A stretch of 64,000 nt of DNA from Paludibacteraceae bacterium (GTDB lineage: Bacteria > Bacteroidota > Bacteroidia > Bacteroidales > Paludibacteraceae), in NCBI GenBank assembly GCA_024401475.1, contig JAKSKZ010000012.1:22091-86090 (forward strand). Reading direction: 5' to 3'. The notes below the pieces were generated by a model. The model was not told the DNA's origin. It saw nothing but the letters and a program-made list of their open reading frames with translations, and ran no database searches. A program made the translations under genes and the position numbers. This document shows, piece after piece, positions 8,114 to 19,485 of the stretch (position 1 is the first letter of the stretch; every line of letters starts with the position of its first letter).

Positions 8114-10225
8114 TTATTTGATTACTTTCAATGTTTGAGCTCCTGTCTTTACAAGATAGACGCCCTTGTTCCAACCCTTGGTGGAGATGGTAACGTTGTT
8201 GTTTGCCTCTACCTTGCTGACGGTGTGTCCTGCTGCATCCATAATGACGATTTCGCTTTCAGCACCAATGATGTTCAATTCATCATTTGAAGAAACGATT
8301 TTGACATTGTTTGTTGTCTCATCTTTGACTGAGGTTACGCCTGATGCTTTTAGTTGGATGTAGTCAACAACGGCCCAAGTCCAGTTTGGAACAATCTCAA
8401 TGATGTTTTCTCCTGCATTTAGTACGACAGGGGCTAATGCGACAGTGCCGCATGAACCTACTTCGTCGTCTTCTGTTCCAAGAGTGATGTCTTGTTTCTC
8501 ACCATTGACGATGCAAGTTACCACCTTTCCGCCAGAATAAGGGATGGCATAACCGACAGTGATGTCGTACAACTCTTGCTTGTCGATGTTGATGTTGAAT
8601 TTAATGTAGTCGTCGCTATTTTGGAAGTTCACGCCATTGCCTGACTCGCAAGACACATTCTCGATAGTTGCGTTGATTTCGTCGGCACACTCTGCTTGAT
8701 AGATGCCGTCTTTGCTCTTACAAGGATCAGGAATGCCACAATCTTCTGGTGCGGCAGATTTCCAGCCTGGCATTTGCTCCAAAGAGAGGTTGTGCTCATC
8801 GTTCATGATTTTGTCCCAAGCATCTGCTGTGTTGTCGTCGAAGCTTCCGTTTGGCATTGCATAGTCGCCATACCAAGCCATGGAGTATGACCAAGGAGCA
8901 CCGTCTTCGAACATTTCAGAAGGGTAAGGTGTTGAACCGTTCTCGGCCAATGTGATGATTTTTTTTGTTCCGAATACCTTTTTCAATTTCTCAAACTCTC
9001 CGATAAGAGAAGCGTGGTTTGTTTCGCGAGGGTAGTAGTAGAAGTCTCTTGCGATGATGTCGACATATTCGTCACCAGGGTACCAATCCTTGTCGCTGCC
9101 GTCTGAGTTCCATACCCAGATGGCGTTTCTCACGCCGTTAACATTGACCATACGGTCGAAAACGAGTTTGTAGAGGGCAAGGTAATTCTTGGCACCTTTT
9201 GAACCCCACCAGAACCAGCCGCCGCTTGCCTCGTGAAGAGGACGCCAAAGGACAGCAACGCCTTTGCATTGAAGTGTTTTGAGTTTAAGGGAGACAATAT
9301 CGATGTCGTTGATTATTGCTTTGTAAATGTCGCTTTCTGTATCCCACTCTGTCGTGCCAGCCTTGAATGCTTTGGTGAAATCAAAATCAGTAGAAGGCGA
9401 ACCACTTCCAGGGTTGTAGAAGGCCTCCTGCTCTTTGCGAGGGTCTTTCCAGTGCCAGCAGTAAGCAGGCACGCCACCTTGCTTCCAAAGTTGTAATCCT
9501 AATGTCTCTGTGTTGGTTGAGTAGCTTTGGTGCCATGAATTGGTGTCCGAACTCTTACCGGTAGAGTGAAGGAAGTCAAACCCGATCAATGCGGGCGCCT
9601 TGCCTGATGCGTTGGTGATGAACTTGATCTCCTCTTGGTCTGCCAATTTGTTGACGCCTACGATTTTGTCGGTCATTACGCCCGAAATGGTCTTCTTCCC
9701 GAAGTTGTCAACCAAGAAATTGTATAGTTCTTGAGCCGACTCAATGGGATTCGGAGTGACCAAATCCTTGCTGAGTTCGAAAGCTGTGAAGCCGTGCTTC
9801 TCCACTGTTATATAGTCGATGTCCACCCATCCCCAAGAGTTGGTGATGCTGAACTCGTTCTCTCCTGCTTGGAATTTTACCGTACATAGCATTCCGACGA
9901 AATCCGTCGCCGAACTGGTTTCTGCGAACGTGACGCTTCCCGCTGAGATGCCGTTGACAACGAGGTTTTGTGTCTTAGGTCCGCCGTAAGTGTCGGTGTA
10001 GAAGATGTTGATGTCGTAAGTGCCCGCCTCTGCTACGTTGACGTTGAATGTCAAGTTGCCTGATTGCATTTTTACATAGGCACCTCCCGAAGCGGAAGCG
10101 TCCGTTGCCTTTTGACATTTGTCCAAGATGGCGTCCTCTGCCTCGTATTTGTCGGCTGCGTAACTGGCACTTGTCGCCAAAAAGCAAGAAATGCCCAAAA
10201 GTGTTTTTCGTAAAGTTTTGTTCAT
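8114..10225 (-). CDS. T9SS-exported GH26 endo-beta-1,4-mannanase with two carbohydrate-binding modules
   Basis: 703 aa. Order: signal peptide (1-24), a CBM35/CBM6-like beta-sandwich (about 26-143, starting YEAEDA), the GH26 catalytic barrel (about 155-490), a second similar CBM (about 508-628, starting YQAECAD), and a T9SS type A C-terminal signal (about 640-703: IMDAAGHTVSKVE, NKGVYLVK, TLKVIK). The acid/base is Glu332 in WRPLHEASGGWFWWG and the nucleophile Glu428 in ITLAENG, both in the GH26 contexts. It cleaves beta-1,4-mannan backbones outside the cell and is likely attached to the surface by the T9SS. The tandem CBMs flanking the enzyme suggest binding to insoluble mannan. First gene of its unit. 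Confidence 0.92.
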   Translation of the reverse strand: MNKTLRKTLLGISCFLATSASYAADKYEAEDAILDKCQKATDASASGGAYVKMQSGNLTFNVNVAEAGTYDINIFYTDTYGGPKTQNLVVNGISAGSVTFAETSSATDFVGMLCTVKFQAGENEFSITNSWGWVDIDYITVEKHGFTAFELSKDLVTPNPIESAQELYNFLVDNFGKKTISGVMTDKIVGVNKLADQEEIKFITNASGKAPALIGFDFLHSTGKSSDTNSWHQSYSTNTETLGLQLWKQGGVPAYCWHWKDPRKEQEAFYNPGSGSPSTDFDFTKAFKAGTTEWDTESDIYKAIINDIDIVSLKLKTLQCKGVAVLWRPLHEASGGWFWWGSKGAKNYLALYKLVFDRMVNVNGVRNAIWVWNSDGSDKDWYPGDEYVDIIARDFYYYPRETNHASLIGEFEKLKKVFGTKKIITLAENGSTPYPSEMFEDGAPWSYSMAWYGDYAMPNGSFDDNTADAWDKIMNDEHNLSLEQMPGWKSAAPEDCGIPDPCKSKDGIYQAECADEINATIENVSCESGNGVNFQNSDDYIKFNINIDKQELYDITVGYAIPYSGGKVVTCIVNGEKQDITLGTEDDEVGSCGTVALAPVVLNAGENIIEIVPNWTWAVVDYIQLKASGVTSVKDETTNNVKIVSSNDELNIIGAESEIVIMDAAGHTVSKVEANNNVTISTKGWNKGVYLVKTGAQTLKVIK

Positions 10226-10329
10226 GATCGTTTTGTTTTAGAAAAGCATTTAGCTTCGATTAGTAATTAAAAATTTGAGTTTAGTCGTCGTGTTGTCTGT
10301 TGAAAATCATTCAATTCTTTTTATGTGAA

Positions 10330-10369
10330 ACCTCACACGACGAACGAAACATCGTCCATCGTGTGAGGT
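10330..10369. terminator. Stem-loop downstream of fumarase
   Basis: Perfect 11-bp stem (10330-10340 with 10359-10369) and an 18-base loop that can form a second small stem. It lies 19 bases past the fumarase stop. The T-rich side (GTTTGTTTTA) is on the plus strand, so efficiency for the minus-strand gene is uncertain. Confidence 0.55.
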
Positions 10370-10387
10370 GTTTGTTTTATTCTAAAA

Positions 10388-12037
10388 TTACTTCTTGCAG
10401 CTTGGGCACCAAGGCTTCAATTGCTTGAAGAAATCGTTGCCCTTGTCGTCAACAAGGATGAATGCAGGGAAGTCTTCAACAGTGATCTTCCAAACAGCCT
10501 CCATTCCAATCTCAGGGAACTCAACGCACTCGATTGACTTGATTGAACTCTGAGAAAGAACGGCCGCAACACCACCGATTGTACCGAGGTAGAAACCGCC
10601 GTGTTTCTTGCAAGCCTCTGTCACGACATCCGAACGATTGCCCTTGGCAATCATCACCAATGAACCACCATTGGCCTGGAACTCATCTACGTATGGATCC
10701 ATACGGTTGGCTGTAGTAGGACCCATGGAACCACATGGGTAACCTTCTGGAGTCTTAGCAGGACCAGCGTATAGCACTGGATAATCCTTGAGATATTGAG
10801 GAAGGCCTTCTCCAGCGTCGAGACGTGCCTTGATCTTAGCGTGCGCGATGTCACGAGCCACGATGATAGTACCCTTAAGGTTGATGCGAGTAGAAACTGG
10901 GTATTTAGTTAGTTCTGCACGAACGGCATCCATACCCTTGTCAAGGTCAATCTCGATAGTTTTTGTGCCTTCACCTGACTTCGCATACTCTGCAGGGATA
11001 AGCTCAGCTGGATTTGAATCCATCTTCTCGATCCAGATACCGTCTTTGTTGATCTTAGCCTTGATGTTACGGTCTGCCGAACAGCTAACACCCATACCGA
11101 TAGGGCAAGATGCACCGTGACGAGGCAAACGGATGACGCGGATGTCGTGAGCCAATGCCTTACCGCCGAATTGAGCACCCAAACCGATCTTGTGAGCCTC
11201 TTCGAGCAACTTGTTCTCCAAGTCGATGTCGCGGAATGCGCGACCTGTCTCGTCGCCAGTTGTTGGCAAGTTGTCGTAATATTTGATAGAAGCAAGCTTC
11301 ACTGTAAGCAAGTTCTTCTCTGCTGATGTGCCACCAATGACAAATGCAATGTGGTATGGAGGACAAGCGGCGGTTCCAAGGCTCTTCATCTTCTCGACAA
11401 GGAAAGGAAGCAAAGTGCCTTCGTTTTGGATGGTTGCCTTTGTCATAGGGTAGAAGTAGGTCTTGTTGGCAGAGCCTCCACCTTTTGCTACCATGATGAA
11501 ACGATATTCTGCACCTTCAACTGCTTCGATATCAATTTGAGCAGGCAAGTTGCAACGGGTGTTTACCTCGTCGTACATGTTCAACGGAGCATTTTGGGAA
11601 TAACGAAGGTTGTCTTGAGTAAATGTGTTGAACACTCCCTTTGACAATGCCTCTTCGTCTTCGAAACCAGTCCAAACTTGTTGTCCTTTCTCGCCGTGGA
11701 TGATGGCTGTACCCGTGTCTTGGCAGAAAGGAAGAATGCCCTTGCATGCTACCTCTGCATTGCGAAGGAATTGAAGTGCCACATACTTGTCGTTTTCTGA
11801 AGCTTCAGGATCTTTCAAGATCGCAGCCACTTGCTCATTGTGTGAGCGACGAAGCATGAACTCCACGTCGTGGAATGCTTGTTGAGAAAGCATTGTTAGA
11901 GCCTCCTTTGAGACCTTGATGATTTCGTGACCCTCGAAATTGCCTACGCTGATGCCCTCTTTGCTCAGCAAGTAGTATTCGGTATCGTCCTTGCCCATTT
12001 GGAACATAGGAGCATACTTAAACTCTGGTGTAGCCAT
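10388..12037 (-). CDS. Class I fumarate hydratase (iron-sulfur)
   Basis: 549 aa from the ATG at 12037, chosen because [12 protein letters not shown] is a normal start; the upstream in-frame extension looks non-coding. It interconverts fumarate and malate in the TCA cycle or, in anaerobic Bacteroidota, in the reductive branch to succinate. Three Cys expected to hold the catalytic 4Fe-4S cluster are C105 (PFCQDTG), C225 (AACPPYH) and C319 (GVSCSADR), with spacings of 120 and 94 residues, matching the known Leishmania class I enzyme. The C-terminal swivelling domain carries the [11 protein letters not shown] segment. Monocistronic between its own promoter (12105) and a stem-loop. The tail CPSCKK is a common feature in Bacteroidota homologues. 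Confidence 0.95.
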   Translation of the reverse strand: MATPEFKYAPMFQMGKDDTEYYLLSKEGISVGNFEGHEIIKVSKEALTMLSQQAFHDVEFMLRRSHNEQVAAILKDPEASENDKYVALQFLRNAEVACKGILPFCQDTGTAIIHGEKGQQVWTGFEDEEALSKGVFNTFTQDNLRYSQNAPLNMYDEVNTRCNLPAQIDIEAVEGAEYRFIMVAKGGGSANKTYFYPMTKATIQNEGTLLPFLVEKMKSLGTAACPPYHIAFVIGGTSAEKNLLTVKLASIKYYDNLPTTGDETGRAFRDIDLENKLLEEAHKIGLGAQFGGKALAHDIRVIRLPRHGASCPIGMGVSCSADRNIKAKINKDGIWIEKMDSNPAELIPAEYAKSGEGTKTIEIDLDKGMDAVRAELTKYPVSTRINLKGTIIVARDIAHAKIKARLDAGEGLPQYLKDYPVLYAGPAKTPEGYPCGSMGPTTANRMDPYVDEFQANGGSLVMIAKGNRSDVVTEACKKHGGFYLGTIGGVAAVLSQSSIKSIECVEFPEIGMEAVWKITVEDFPAFILVDDKGNDFFKQLKPWCPSCKK

Positions 12038-12104
12038 AATTCTTTTTTTATATTTATAATTAATATTAACAAGTGAAAAACCTGCCGAAAGACGGCAAAT
12101 CACG

Positions 12105-12112
12105 CAAATTTA
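12105..12112 (-). promoter_or_regulatory. Promoter -7 box of fumarase
   Basis: TAAATTTG on the minus strand, 68 bases before the ATG; fits TAnnTTTG. Confidence 0.5.
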
Positions 12113-12204
12113 AAAATTTATCTTGATTATGTCCTTATCGAAAGTCATTTTTTGAGGTGCCGTTTTGCCTCAACTTCTACCTCTTTGTTGTTAATGCGTG
12201 TTTT

Positions 12205-15204
12205 CTATTCTACGACGATTTTCCAGCATTTTGTTCCTATTTTGACTATATATGTTCCTGTGATAGAAATCGTTATAGTTGATATGCTGGAATTTGACTG
12301 TTTGCTTGCAATCATATCTCCCGATAGAGAATAGATGCGGATGTCGCAGCCGTTTGCATTTTGTATGAAGACTTTATTTCCTTGAACGAACACTTGTTTG
12401 TTGTCTTTCTCTGCTGCAATTCCTTTGTCGGAAGTTAAATTTGGACAAAGGATGGATCCATTTGCAGAGAGTGGAGTGGAGGTCGTGATTTCATTTCCTT
12501 CATCATCTAAACATTTTTCAAACACTTTCATGGTTGTTGAGCCATCAGTCTCTCTTCCGTACGATTCGTCCGTGTTGTGAGGGGTGTAAGTTATGCTGCT
12601 CAACTCAACTTCAGTGTCGAGATATGAAGTTCGAAGCACGATTTTTTCAGGAGCGGTTGCTCCCAGTTTGAAATCCAAATGAAGAGGTCCTAATTCCGGC
12701 TTTTTGTCAGCCCACAACAATTTGTAACCATGGGCGGGAACTATAGTCTCTTTCTCCTTAGATGGTATAGTACACTTCACGGCCTTTGTTGTGTTTTCGA
12801 TAGTCATTCCTGCCATGTCAATATCTTTGTCCTCTCCATTGTAAATTTCAATCCAGTCGGGGGCTTCTCCGTTTTCATCCAAAGTGGATTCGTTAGACGC
12901 ACATATTTCGTTCAAATAAAGATTGGCTGGAGGAGTACTTTCTTCGTCATGCTTGAAGTAGATGGTCACTTTCCATTCGCTGGAATCGGCTACTGTGGTC
13001 AATGTCTTCCCCAAGTATTTGCTGTCGTCGTCGTTCACGACCATGATATTGTTGACTTCCCATCTCGAAATCTTGTATCCGAAAGGCACTTTCGGTTCTA
13101 TCTTCATACGTTCATTCTTGTATGCTTGAGTGTTGAATTTAGCTTCGTTGAACTCTCTTTTGTTGAGTAGGAAGGAGAAATTAGGAGTCTCGTCGTTAGG
13201 GAAGACTGTTCTGATTTTAATAGTGACCTTTTGATCGCCCAGGCCAAACTCTTTTTTCAACTGGTCAATGACGTAGTGCTTCCTCTCTTTGGCAAAGGTG
13301 CGCATCTCTTCAATTATGTCGTGATAGGTGTCGAAGTTTCCAGGGCAATCTAGGAAACCGGAATTTTTGATGGTGGCACACATGTCACGATCGGTCATTG
13401 CCAATAAAGAGTCGATTTTTTGGTCGATTCTTTCGTCTGTGAATTGATTCTCTATTCGGTCAAGATATTGGTCTAAGAATTTCCAACGGAAGTCTTCGTT
13501 CTTCAAACAAGATCTCAGCAATACCCAGAATGCTTCGCCACCCTTTTCGGATGTGGCGAACTTAATCATGTCCTTGTCGACAGAGGTTGCCTTGGACAAT
13601 CCGAAGTCGGTGTCATAAACGATCCAACGGAATCTGCCACCGTCGTGTTTCCTCCATAATTTTGTGTTGTTGCTCACCCAATCGGTGTTGCCTACATATT
13701 GTTCGAGAATCTGATAATCGACGTATTCGTCAATGTCCATCATCTTGTCCAATTTTTCGTAAAAGTCTTCGCTTGAATAACTTTTTCTTACATATTCGAT
13801 CATCTCGTTGTAAGCCTTTTTCGTGCCTGCCTCGAGTTCATAGCCCACGCCTAAGAAATCAATCTCGTCTTCCTCTAATCCGTAGTTGTGATAGACATAG
13901 TCTGTGCCTGTACGCTCAGTGAGAATCATCATTCCGTAGAATGTTCCGTTAAGATAGAACGCAACGGGTTGGGCCATCTGGCGATCGAGATTCATGTGGT
14001 CGCCGAGACTTTGGATGAACATGTCTCTCCAACGTGGTTGCACATAAGAGTATCCGTTTCCTCCATTGCGCAAAGCAAGACTTTTATACTTTTTGTATGT
14101 GCGCTCCGGGAAAAATGCGTTATAGCTCATCTTGTTCTTTCCAGAACGTTTGTTGGCTTTGATTTTCAGACTCTTGGCAACGTGTATTCTGGTGCATCCT
14201 CCATAGACTCCGATTTCAACTTCTTGACTATCTACGACCTTTCCATTGAGTATGTATTCGAAATTAGCTGAACGCATCCAGTCTTGATAGAAATTATATG
14301 GTGTTGTTGGATAACAGCCTCCTATGGCACCGTTCGTTCCTTTCACATACATACCGAGCATGTCTCCGTATATGTCCTCGTGGTTGGCCGTGATAGAAAC
14401 GATTGGTAATCTCTCTCCACTGTTTTTGCAAGCATCGTAAAACTTATCTGGCAGAATGTAGCTGCCTGTCAATATTTCGCTGAAAAGCATGCCCTCTTTA
14501 TAGGCTCTTGCTCGAATAGAGGTTGTCTTATCTATTGAAATGGGCCCGTTGTATGTCTCTCCATTCTCTGGAGTAGGGGCGTCTCCATTCGTCGTGTAAT
14601 AAATCTTGGCTCCCGCTGTTTCGCAAGCCAGTTCAATCGTCAATTTGCTTTCGTAAAACCCGGGTTCTGTCGATTTGAACGTAGGGGAAGCTACGCGATT
14701 GGTTAGGGTGGTCGCTAATGGGTCGTTCTCTTTCCCTGGGGTTGGCATCATAAACCCATTCTCGCAATAGGATAAGTGGGGGCGTTGGGCAGGATAGGCG
14801 AGTTCTATTTTGTTACCATCTTTTTCGAAAGATATGGAACCCTCGTCAGGGGTCAGTTTGTTGCCGACCTGACCTATATAGTTGGAGCGTACTCTTGATG
14901 CAGTTGTGCTGCTTGTTTCGCTCTTCCCGAAAAACAAAAGTGAATAGCCGTTGGGAATGACATGGGTGGAGTCCAATTTTACACTCCAATCCGTTTTCCC
15001 TTCCTTTATGTTTGTTGCCGTCCAACCTTTGAGGTCAATACTTCCTCCGTCGTTGAAGAATTCGACATATCCATCATAATTATATTTGTCGCTGAAAATT
15101 GTAGATACGTTGCTGGGCATGATTTCTGTGATGCGGATTTCAGCGTTTGCACTTGAAATACATGATAGCAATAGCAAAGATTTTAACCAATCACCCTTTT
15201 TCAT
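12205..15204 (-). CDS. T9SS-exported CotH-like kinase with lamin-tail domains
   Basis: 999 aa. A signal peptide (1-21) is followed by a lamin-tail domain (about 22-115), a chitobiase/hexosaminidase C-terminal-type beta domain (about 170-250, KIYYTTNGDAPTPENG), a CotH kinase domain (about 260-650), a linker, a second lamin-tail domain (about 760-870, YLNEICASNESTLDENGEAPDWIEIYN) and a T9SS C-terminal signal (about 935-999, IRIYSLSGDMIAS, TGTYIVKIG). CotH in Bacillus is an atypical kinase that phosphorylates spore-coat proteins; in Bacteroidota the secreted versions have no known substrate. Key segments such as WRKHDGGRFRWIVYDTDFGLS, matching the CotH D-x-D-F-G-like metal loop, are intact. It is a single gene with its own promoter. 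Confidence 0.87.
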   Translation of the reverse strand: MKKGDWLKSLLLLSCISSANAEIRITEIMPSNVSTIFSDKYNYDGYVEFFNDGGSIDLKGWTATNIKEGKTDWSVKLDSTHVIPNGYSLLFFGKSETSSTTASRVRSNYIGQVGNKLTPDEGSISFEKDGNKIELAYPAQRPHLSYCENGFMMPTPGKENDPLATTLTNRVASPTFKSTEPGFYESKLTIELACETAGAKIYYTTNGDAPTPENGETYNGPISIDKTTSIRARAYKEGMLFSEILTGSYILPDKFYDACKNSGERLPIVSITANHEDIYGDMLGMYVKGTNGAIGGCYPTTPYNFYQDWMRSANFEYILNGKVVDSQEVEIGVYGGCTRIHVAKSLKIKANKRSGKNKMSYNAFFPERTYKKYKSLALRNGGNGYSYVQPRWRDMFIQSLGDHMNLDRQMAQPVAFYLNGTFYGMMILTERTGTDYVYHNYGLEEDEIDFLGVGYELEAGTKKAYNEMIEYVRKSYSSEDFYEKLDKMMDIDEYVDYQILEQYVGNTDWVSNNTKLWRKHDGGRFRWIVYDTDFGLSKATSVDKDMIKFATSEKGGEAFWVLLRSCLKNEDFRWKFLDQYLDRIENQFTDERIDQKIDSLLAMTDRDMCATIKNSGFLDCPGNFDTYHDIIEEMRTFAKERKHYVIDQLKKEFGLGDQKVTIKIRTVFPNDETPNFSFLLNKREFNEAKFNTQAYKNERMKIEPKVPFGYKISRWEVNNIMVVNDDDSKYLGKTLTTVADSSEWKVTIYFKHDEESTPPANLYLNEICASNESTLDENGEAPDWIEIYNGEDKDIDMAGMTIENTTKAVKCTIPSKEKETIVPAHGYKLLWADKKPELGPLHLDFKLGATAPEKIVLRTSYLDTEVELSSITYTPHNTDESYGRETDGSTTMKVFEKCLDDEGNEITTSTPLSANGSILCPNLTSDKGIAAEKDNKQVFVQGNKVFIQNANGCDIRIYSLSGDMIASKQSNSSISTITISITGTYIVKIGTKCWKIVVE

Positions 15205-15235
15205 CTTTTTTGTTTTTTTTGGATAGTTGTTTTCT

Positions 15236-15243
15236 CAAAAATA
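15236..15243 (-). promoter_or_regulatory. Promoter -7 box of the CotH-like gene
   Basis: TATTTTTG on the minus strand, 32 bases before the ATG; fits TAnnTTTG. Confidence 0.5.
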
Positions 15244-15309
15244 CAATTTTTTTTTGATAGAATGGTTGCGAATATAGATTTTCCTAATGGGTGATTTTTC
15301 GCCATAAAA

Positions 15310-15335
15310 AAAGACGAGCCCGAGGACTCGTCTTT
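15310..15335 (-). terminator. Terminator of gyrB
   Basis: Perfect 9-bp stem AAAGACGAG/CTCGTCTTT with an 8-base loop, followed on the minus strand by TTTTA, 25 bases past the gyrB stop. Confidence 0.85.
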
Positions 15336-15360
15336 AATTTCTTTGTATGAATGACAGCTT

Positions 15361-17502
<2,142 letters not shown>

Positions 17503-17520
17503 TTATAACATTAATATAGT

Positions 17521-18363
17521 ATGAGAAACATTTTTTCAATCTTGCTTGCCTCTATAGGTTTGGTGGCATGCACATCTACTCCTCAGAAAAATACGGAGGA
17601 GAAATCTTCAGCACAAAAGGTGTTAGTGGTTTATTATTCTCAGACAGGCGCTACTAAAAAGGTGGCAGAAGAGTTGAAGCAGCAACTTGATGCGGACATC
17701 GCAGAAATCGTGGCAGAGAAACCTTACGATGGGGATTTCGGTCAGACCATCGAACGTTGTAAGAAAGAGCAGGAGGCTGGCGAAGTGGCTGCGATAAAGG
17801 CTTTGGATGTGAACGTAAGCGATTATGATTTGATATTCTTGGGCTACCCTGTTTGGTTTGGAACTTACGCTCCTCCAGTTGCTGGTTTCCTTAAGTCTCA
17901 ATCGTTGGAAGGAAAGAAGATTGTCACTTTCTGTACTTTCGGTAGTGGAGGTCTGCAATCGAGCACGTCTGATATACTAAAGGCTCTTCCTAATTCGGAA
18001 GTGGTGGCTGGCTATGGTGTTCGTAATGCTCGTTTGGACAAGGCCGCAGATGAAATTAACCGATTCCTCATCGAGTGGGGCTACAAAGAGGGCGAAGTGG
18101 AGCTATTGCCTGCATTTATGGAACATAAACCTGTTACGGATGCCGATGTGGAGGTCTTTAACCAAGCTTGTGGTAATTACCAATTCCCGCTCGGCACGCC
18201 TGTTGACGTGGCTATCCGCGAGACTGCCAACAGTACAGACTACGAGTTCACTTCCGAAATGAATAGTCCTAATGGAGAGGATGTGCGATTGACGTACACC
18301 ATCTACGTTACCGTTGAGAAAACAGAGGGCGCTATTCCTGTATTTACTCAAGTAATCAGATAA
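17521..18363 (+). CDS. Flavodoxin-like lipoprotein
   Basis: 280 aa. A lipoprotein signal with lipobox LVAC (Cys17) precedes a flavodoxin-like fold (about 32-190): the FMN-phosphate loop is YYSQTGATKK (38-47), followed by DYDLIFLGYPVWFGTYAPP and TFCTFGSGG, the loops that flank the isoalloxazine ring. The C-terminal 80 residues are an extra beta-rich extension of unknown role. Flavodoxin folds exported as lipoproteins are unusual because FMN proteins usually stay in the cytosol; a periplasmic NAD(P)H- or menaquinol-linked flavin electron carrier is a reasonable guess. It is the first gene of a close-packed run with Bcp (4-base gap) and carbonic anhydrase. Confidence 0.85.
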   Translation: MRNIFSILLASIGLVACTSTPQKNTEEKSSAQKVLVVYYSQTGATKKVAEELKQQLDADIAEIVAEKPYDGDFGQTIERCKKEQEAGEVAAIKALDVNVSDYDLIFLGYPVWFGTYAPPVAGFLKSQSLEGKKIVTFCTFGSGGLQSSTSDILKALPNSEVVAGYGVRNARLDKAADEINRFLIEWGYKEGEVELLPAFMEHKPVTDADVEVFNQACGNYQFPLGTPVDVAIRETANSTDYEFTSEMNSPNGEDVRLTYTIYVTVEKTEGAIPVFTQVIR

Positions 18364-18367
18364 CATT

Positions 18368-18829
18368 ATGAATGTAGGAGATAGAATACCAGAGATACTT
18401 GGTGTCGACCAAAACGGGAAAGAGATCAAGAGCAGCGATTATCGTGGTAAGAAGATAATCCTTTATAGTTATCCCAAGGCTAATACGAGTGGTTGCACAG
18501 CAGAGGCTTGTTCCCTACAAGCCCACAAGGCGGAGTTGGAGGCGTTGGGTTATGCCATCATCGGTGTGAGCAAGGACAAGCAAGAGACGCAGGCGAAATT
18601 CGCTGAAGCGCAAGGTTTGGAGTTCCCACTCATTGCTGACACATCTACCGAACTATTGCAGACTTTAGGCTGTTGGGGCGAAAAGGTGGCTTGTGGCAGA
18701 AAAACCATAGGAACCATTCGTACGACTTACCTCGTCAACGAAGAGGGTGTGGTGGATCGAATTATGGGGCCGAAGGAGATCAAGACTAAAATTCATGCTG
18801 AACAAATTCTTGAAATCGTCAATAAATAA
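18368..18829 (+). CDS. bcp: Thioredoxin-dependent thiol peroxidase (Bcp-type peroxiredoxin)
   Basis: 153 aa, cytoplasmic. It reduces hydrogen peroxide and organic hydroperoxides with thioredoxin as reductant. The peroxidatic and resolving Cys lie five residues apart in SGCTAEACSLQ (about C46 and C51), the Bcp/PrxQ pattern; the preceding LYSYPKANT replaces the usual YPKDxT with Asn for Asp, seen in homologues. The DRIMGPKEIKTKIHAEQIL end is typical. It follows the flavodoxin-like gene by 4 bases and precedes carbonic anhydrase by 9 bases, so co-transcription is likely. Confidence 0.93.
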   Translation: MNVGDRIPEILGVDQNGKEIKSSDYRGKKIILYSYPKANTSGCTAEACSLQAHKAELEALGYAIIGVSKDKQETQAKFAEAQGLEFPLIADTSTELLQTLGCWGEKVACGRKTIGTIRTTYLVNEEGVVDRIMGPKEIKTKIHAEQILEIVNK

Positions 18830-18838
18830 GGATTCGTT

Positions 18839-19378
18839 ATGATAGATCAGATGTTGGAATTTAATAAGCAATTCGTGGAAACGAAGGCTTATGAAAAGTA
18901 TAAAACCAGCAAATATCCTGACAAGAAGATTGCCATAGTCACTTGCATGGATACTCGTTTGGTGGAGTTGCTCCCTGCTGCATTGGGCATAAAGAATGGT
19001 GATGTGAAAATCATCAAAAACGCAGGAGGAACGATCACCAACCCGTTCGATTCAACGGTGCGTTCTTTGCTTGTGGCCATTTATGAATTAGGTGTAAACG
19101 AGGTGATGATTGTCGGTCATACGGGCTGCGGTGTGCAAGGCATGGATAGCCAGGAGATGCTGCATCTTATGCGTGAACGGGGTGTCGATGAGGAACATAT
19201 CTCTTTGATGAAGCACTGCGGCATAGATTTGGATTCGTGGTTGCATGGCTTCGATGATACGGAGGCTGCCATATTGGAGACTGTCGATTTAGTGAAAAAT
19301 CATCCGCTTGTGCCGAAAGACATCGTGGTCAGAGGTTACATCATGGATAGCGAGACGGGTGCGTTGAAACCAATGTAG
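18839..19378 (+). CDS. Beta-class carbonic anhydrase
   Basis: 179 aa. Interconverts CO2 and bicarbonate in the cytoplasm. The zinc ligands are in VTCMDTRL (Cys with its Asp-Arg dyad) and GHTGCG (His and Cys), the type of small beta carbonic anhydrase typified by mycobacterial Rv1284 and methanogen Cab. Length is normal for that clade. Third gene of the plus-strand run, 9 bases after bcp. A hairpin-like GC-rich element follows its stop. Confidence 0.9.
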   Translation: MIDQMLEFNKQFVETKAYEKYKTSKYPDKKIAIVTCMDTRLVELLPAALGIKNGDVKIIKNAGGTITNPFDSTVRSLLVAIYELGVNEVMIVGHTGCGVQGMDSQEMLHLMRERGVDEEHISLMKHCGIDLDSWLHGFDDTEAAILETVDLVKNHPLVPKDIVVRGYIMDSETGALKPM

Positions 19379-19406
19379 GGGCGCGGCCTCGTGTCCGCCC
19401 GATGTC
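19375..19406 (+). repeat. GC-rich REP-like hairpin element
   Basis: A short imperfect inverted repeat (GGGGCGCGGC, CTCGTG, TCCGCCC) directly at the stop of carbonic anhydrase, much richer in GC than its surroundings. A related element (GGGCGGACA ... TGTCTGCC) is at 26966. Interspersed motifs of this type occur in many environmental genomes; only two copies are visible here. Confidence 0.35.
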
Positions 19407-19485
19407 TTGATTTTTGTTTCCAAAGACGAATTATGTAGATTTGTAAAATACTTCGGTAGATGGTTTATAATAAAGGAGGAAAGCA

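Noticed and set aside
12135..12180. Terminator after the CotH-like gene
   Set aside because: A 6-bp TTGAGG/CCTCAA stem exists, but the following tract on the minus strand is A-rich, so it is not convincing.
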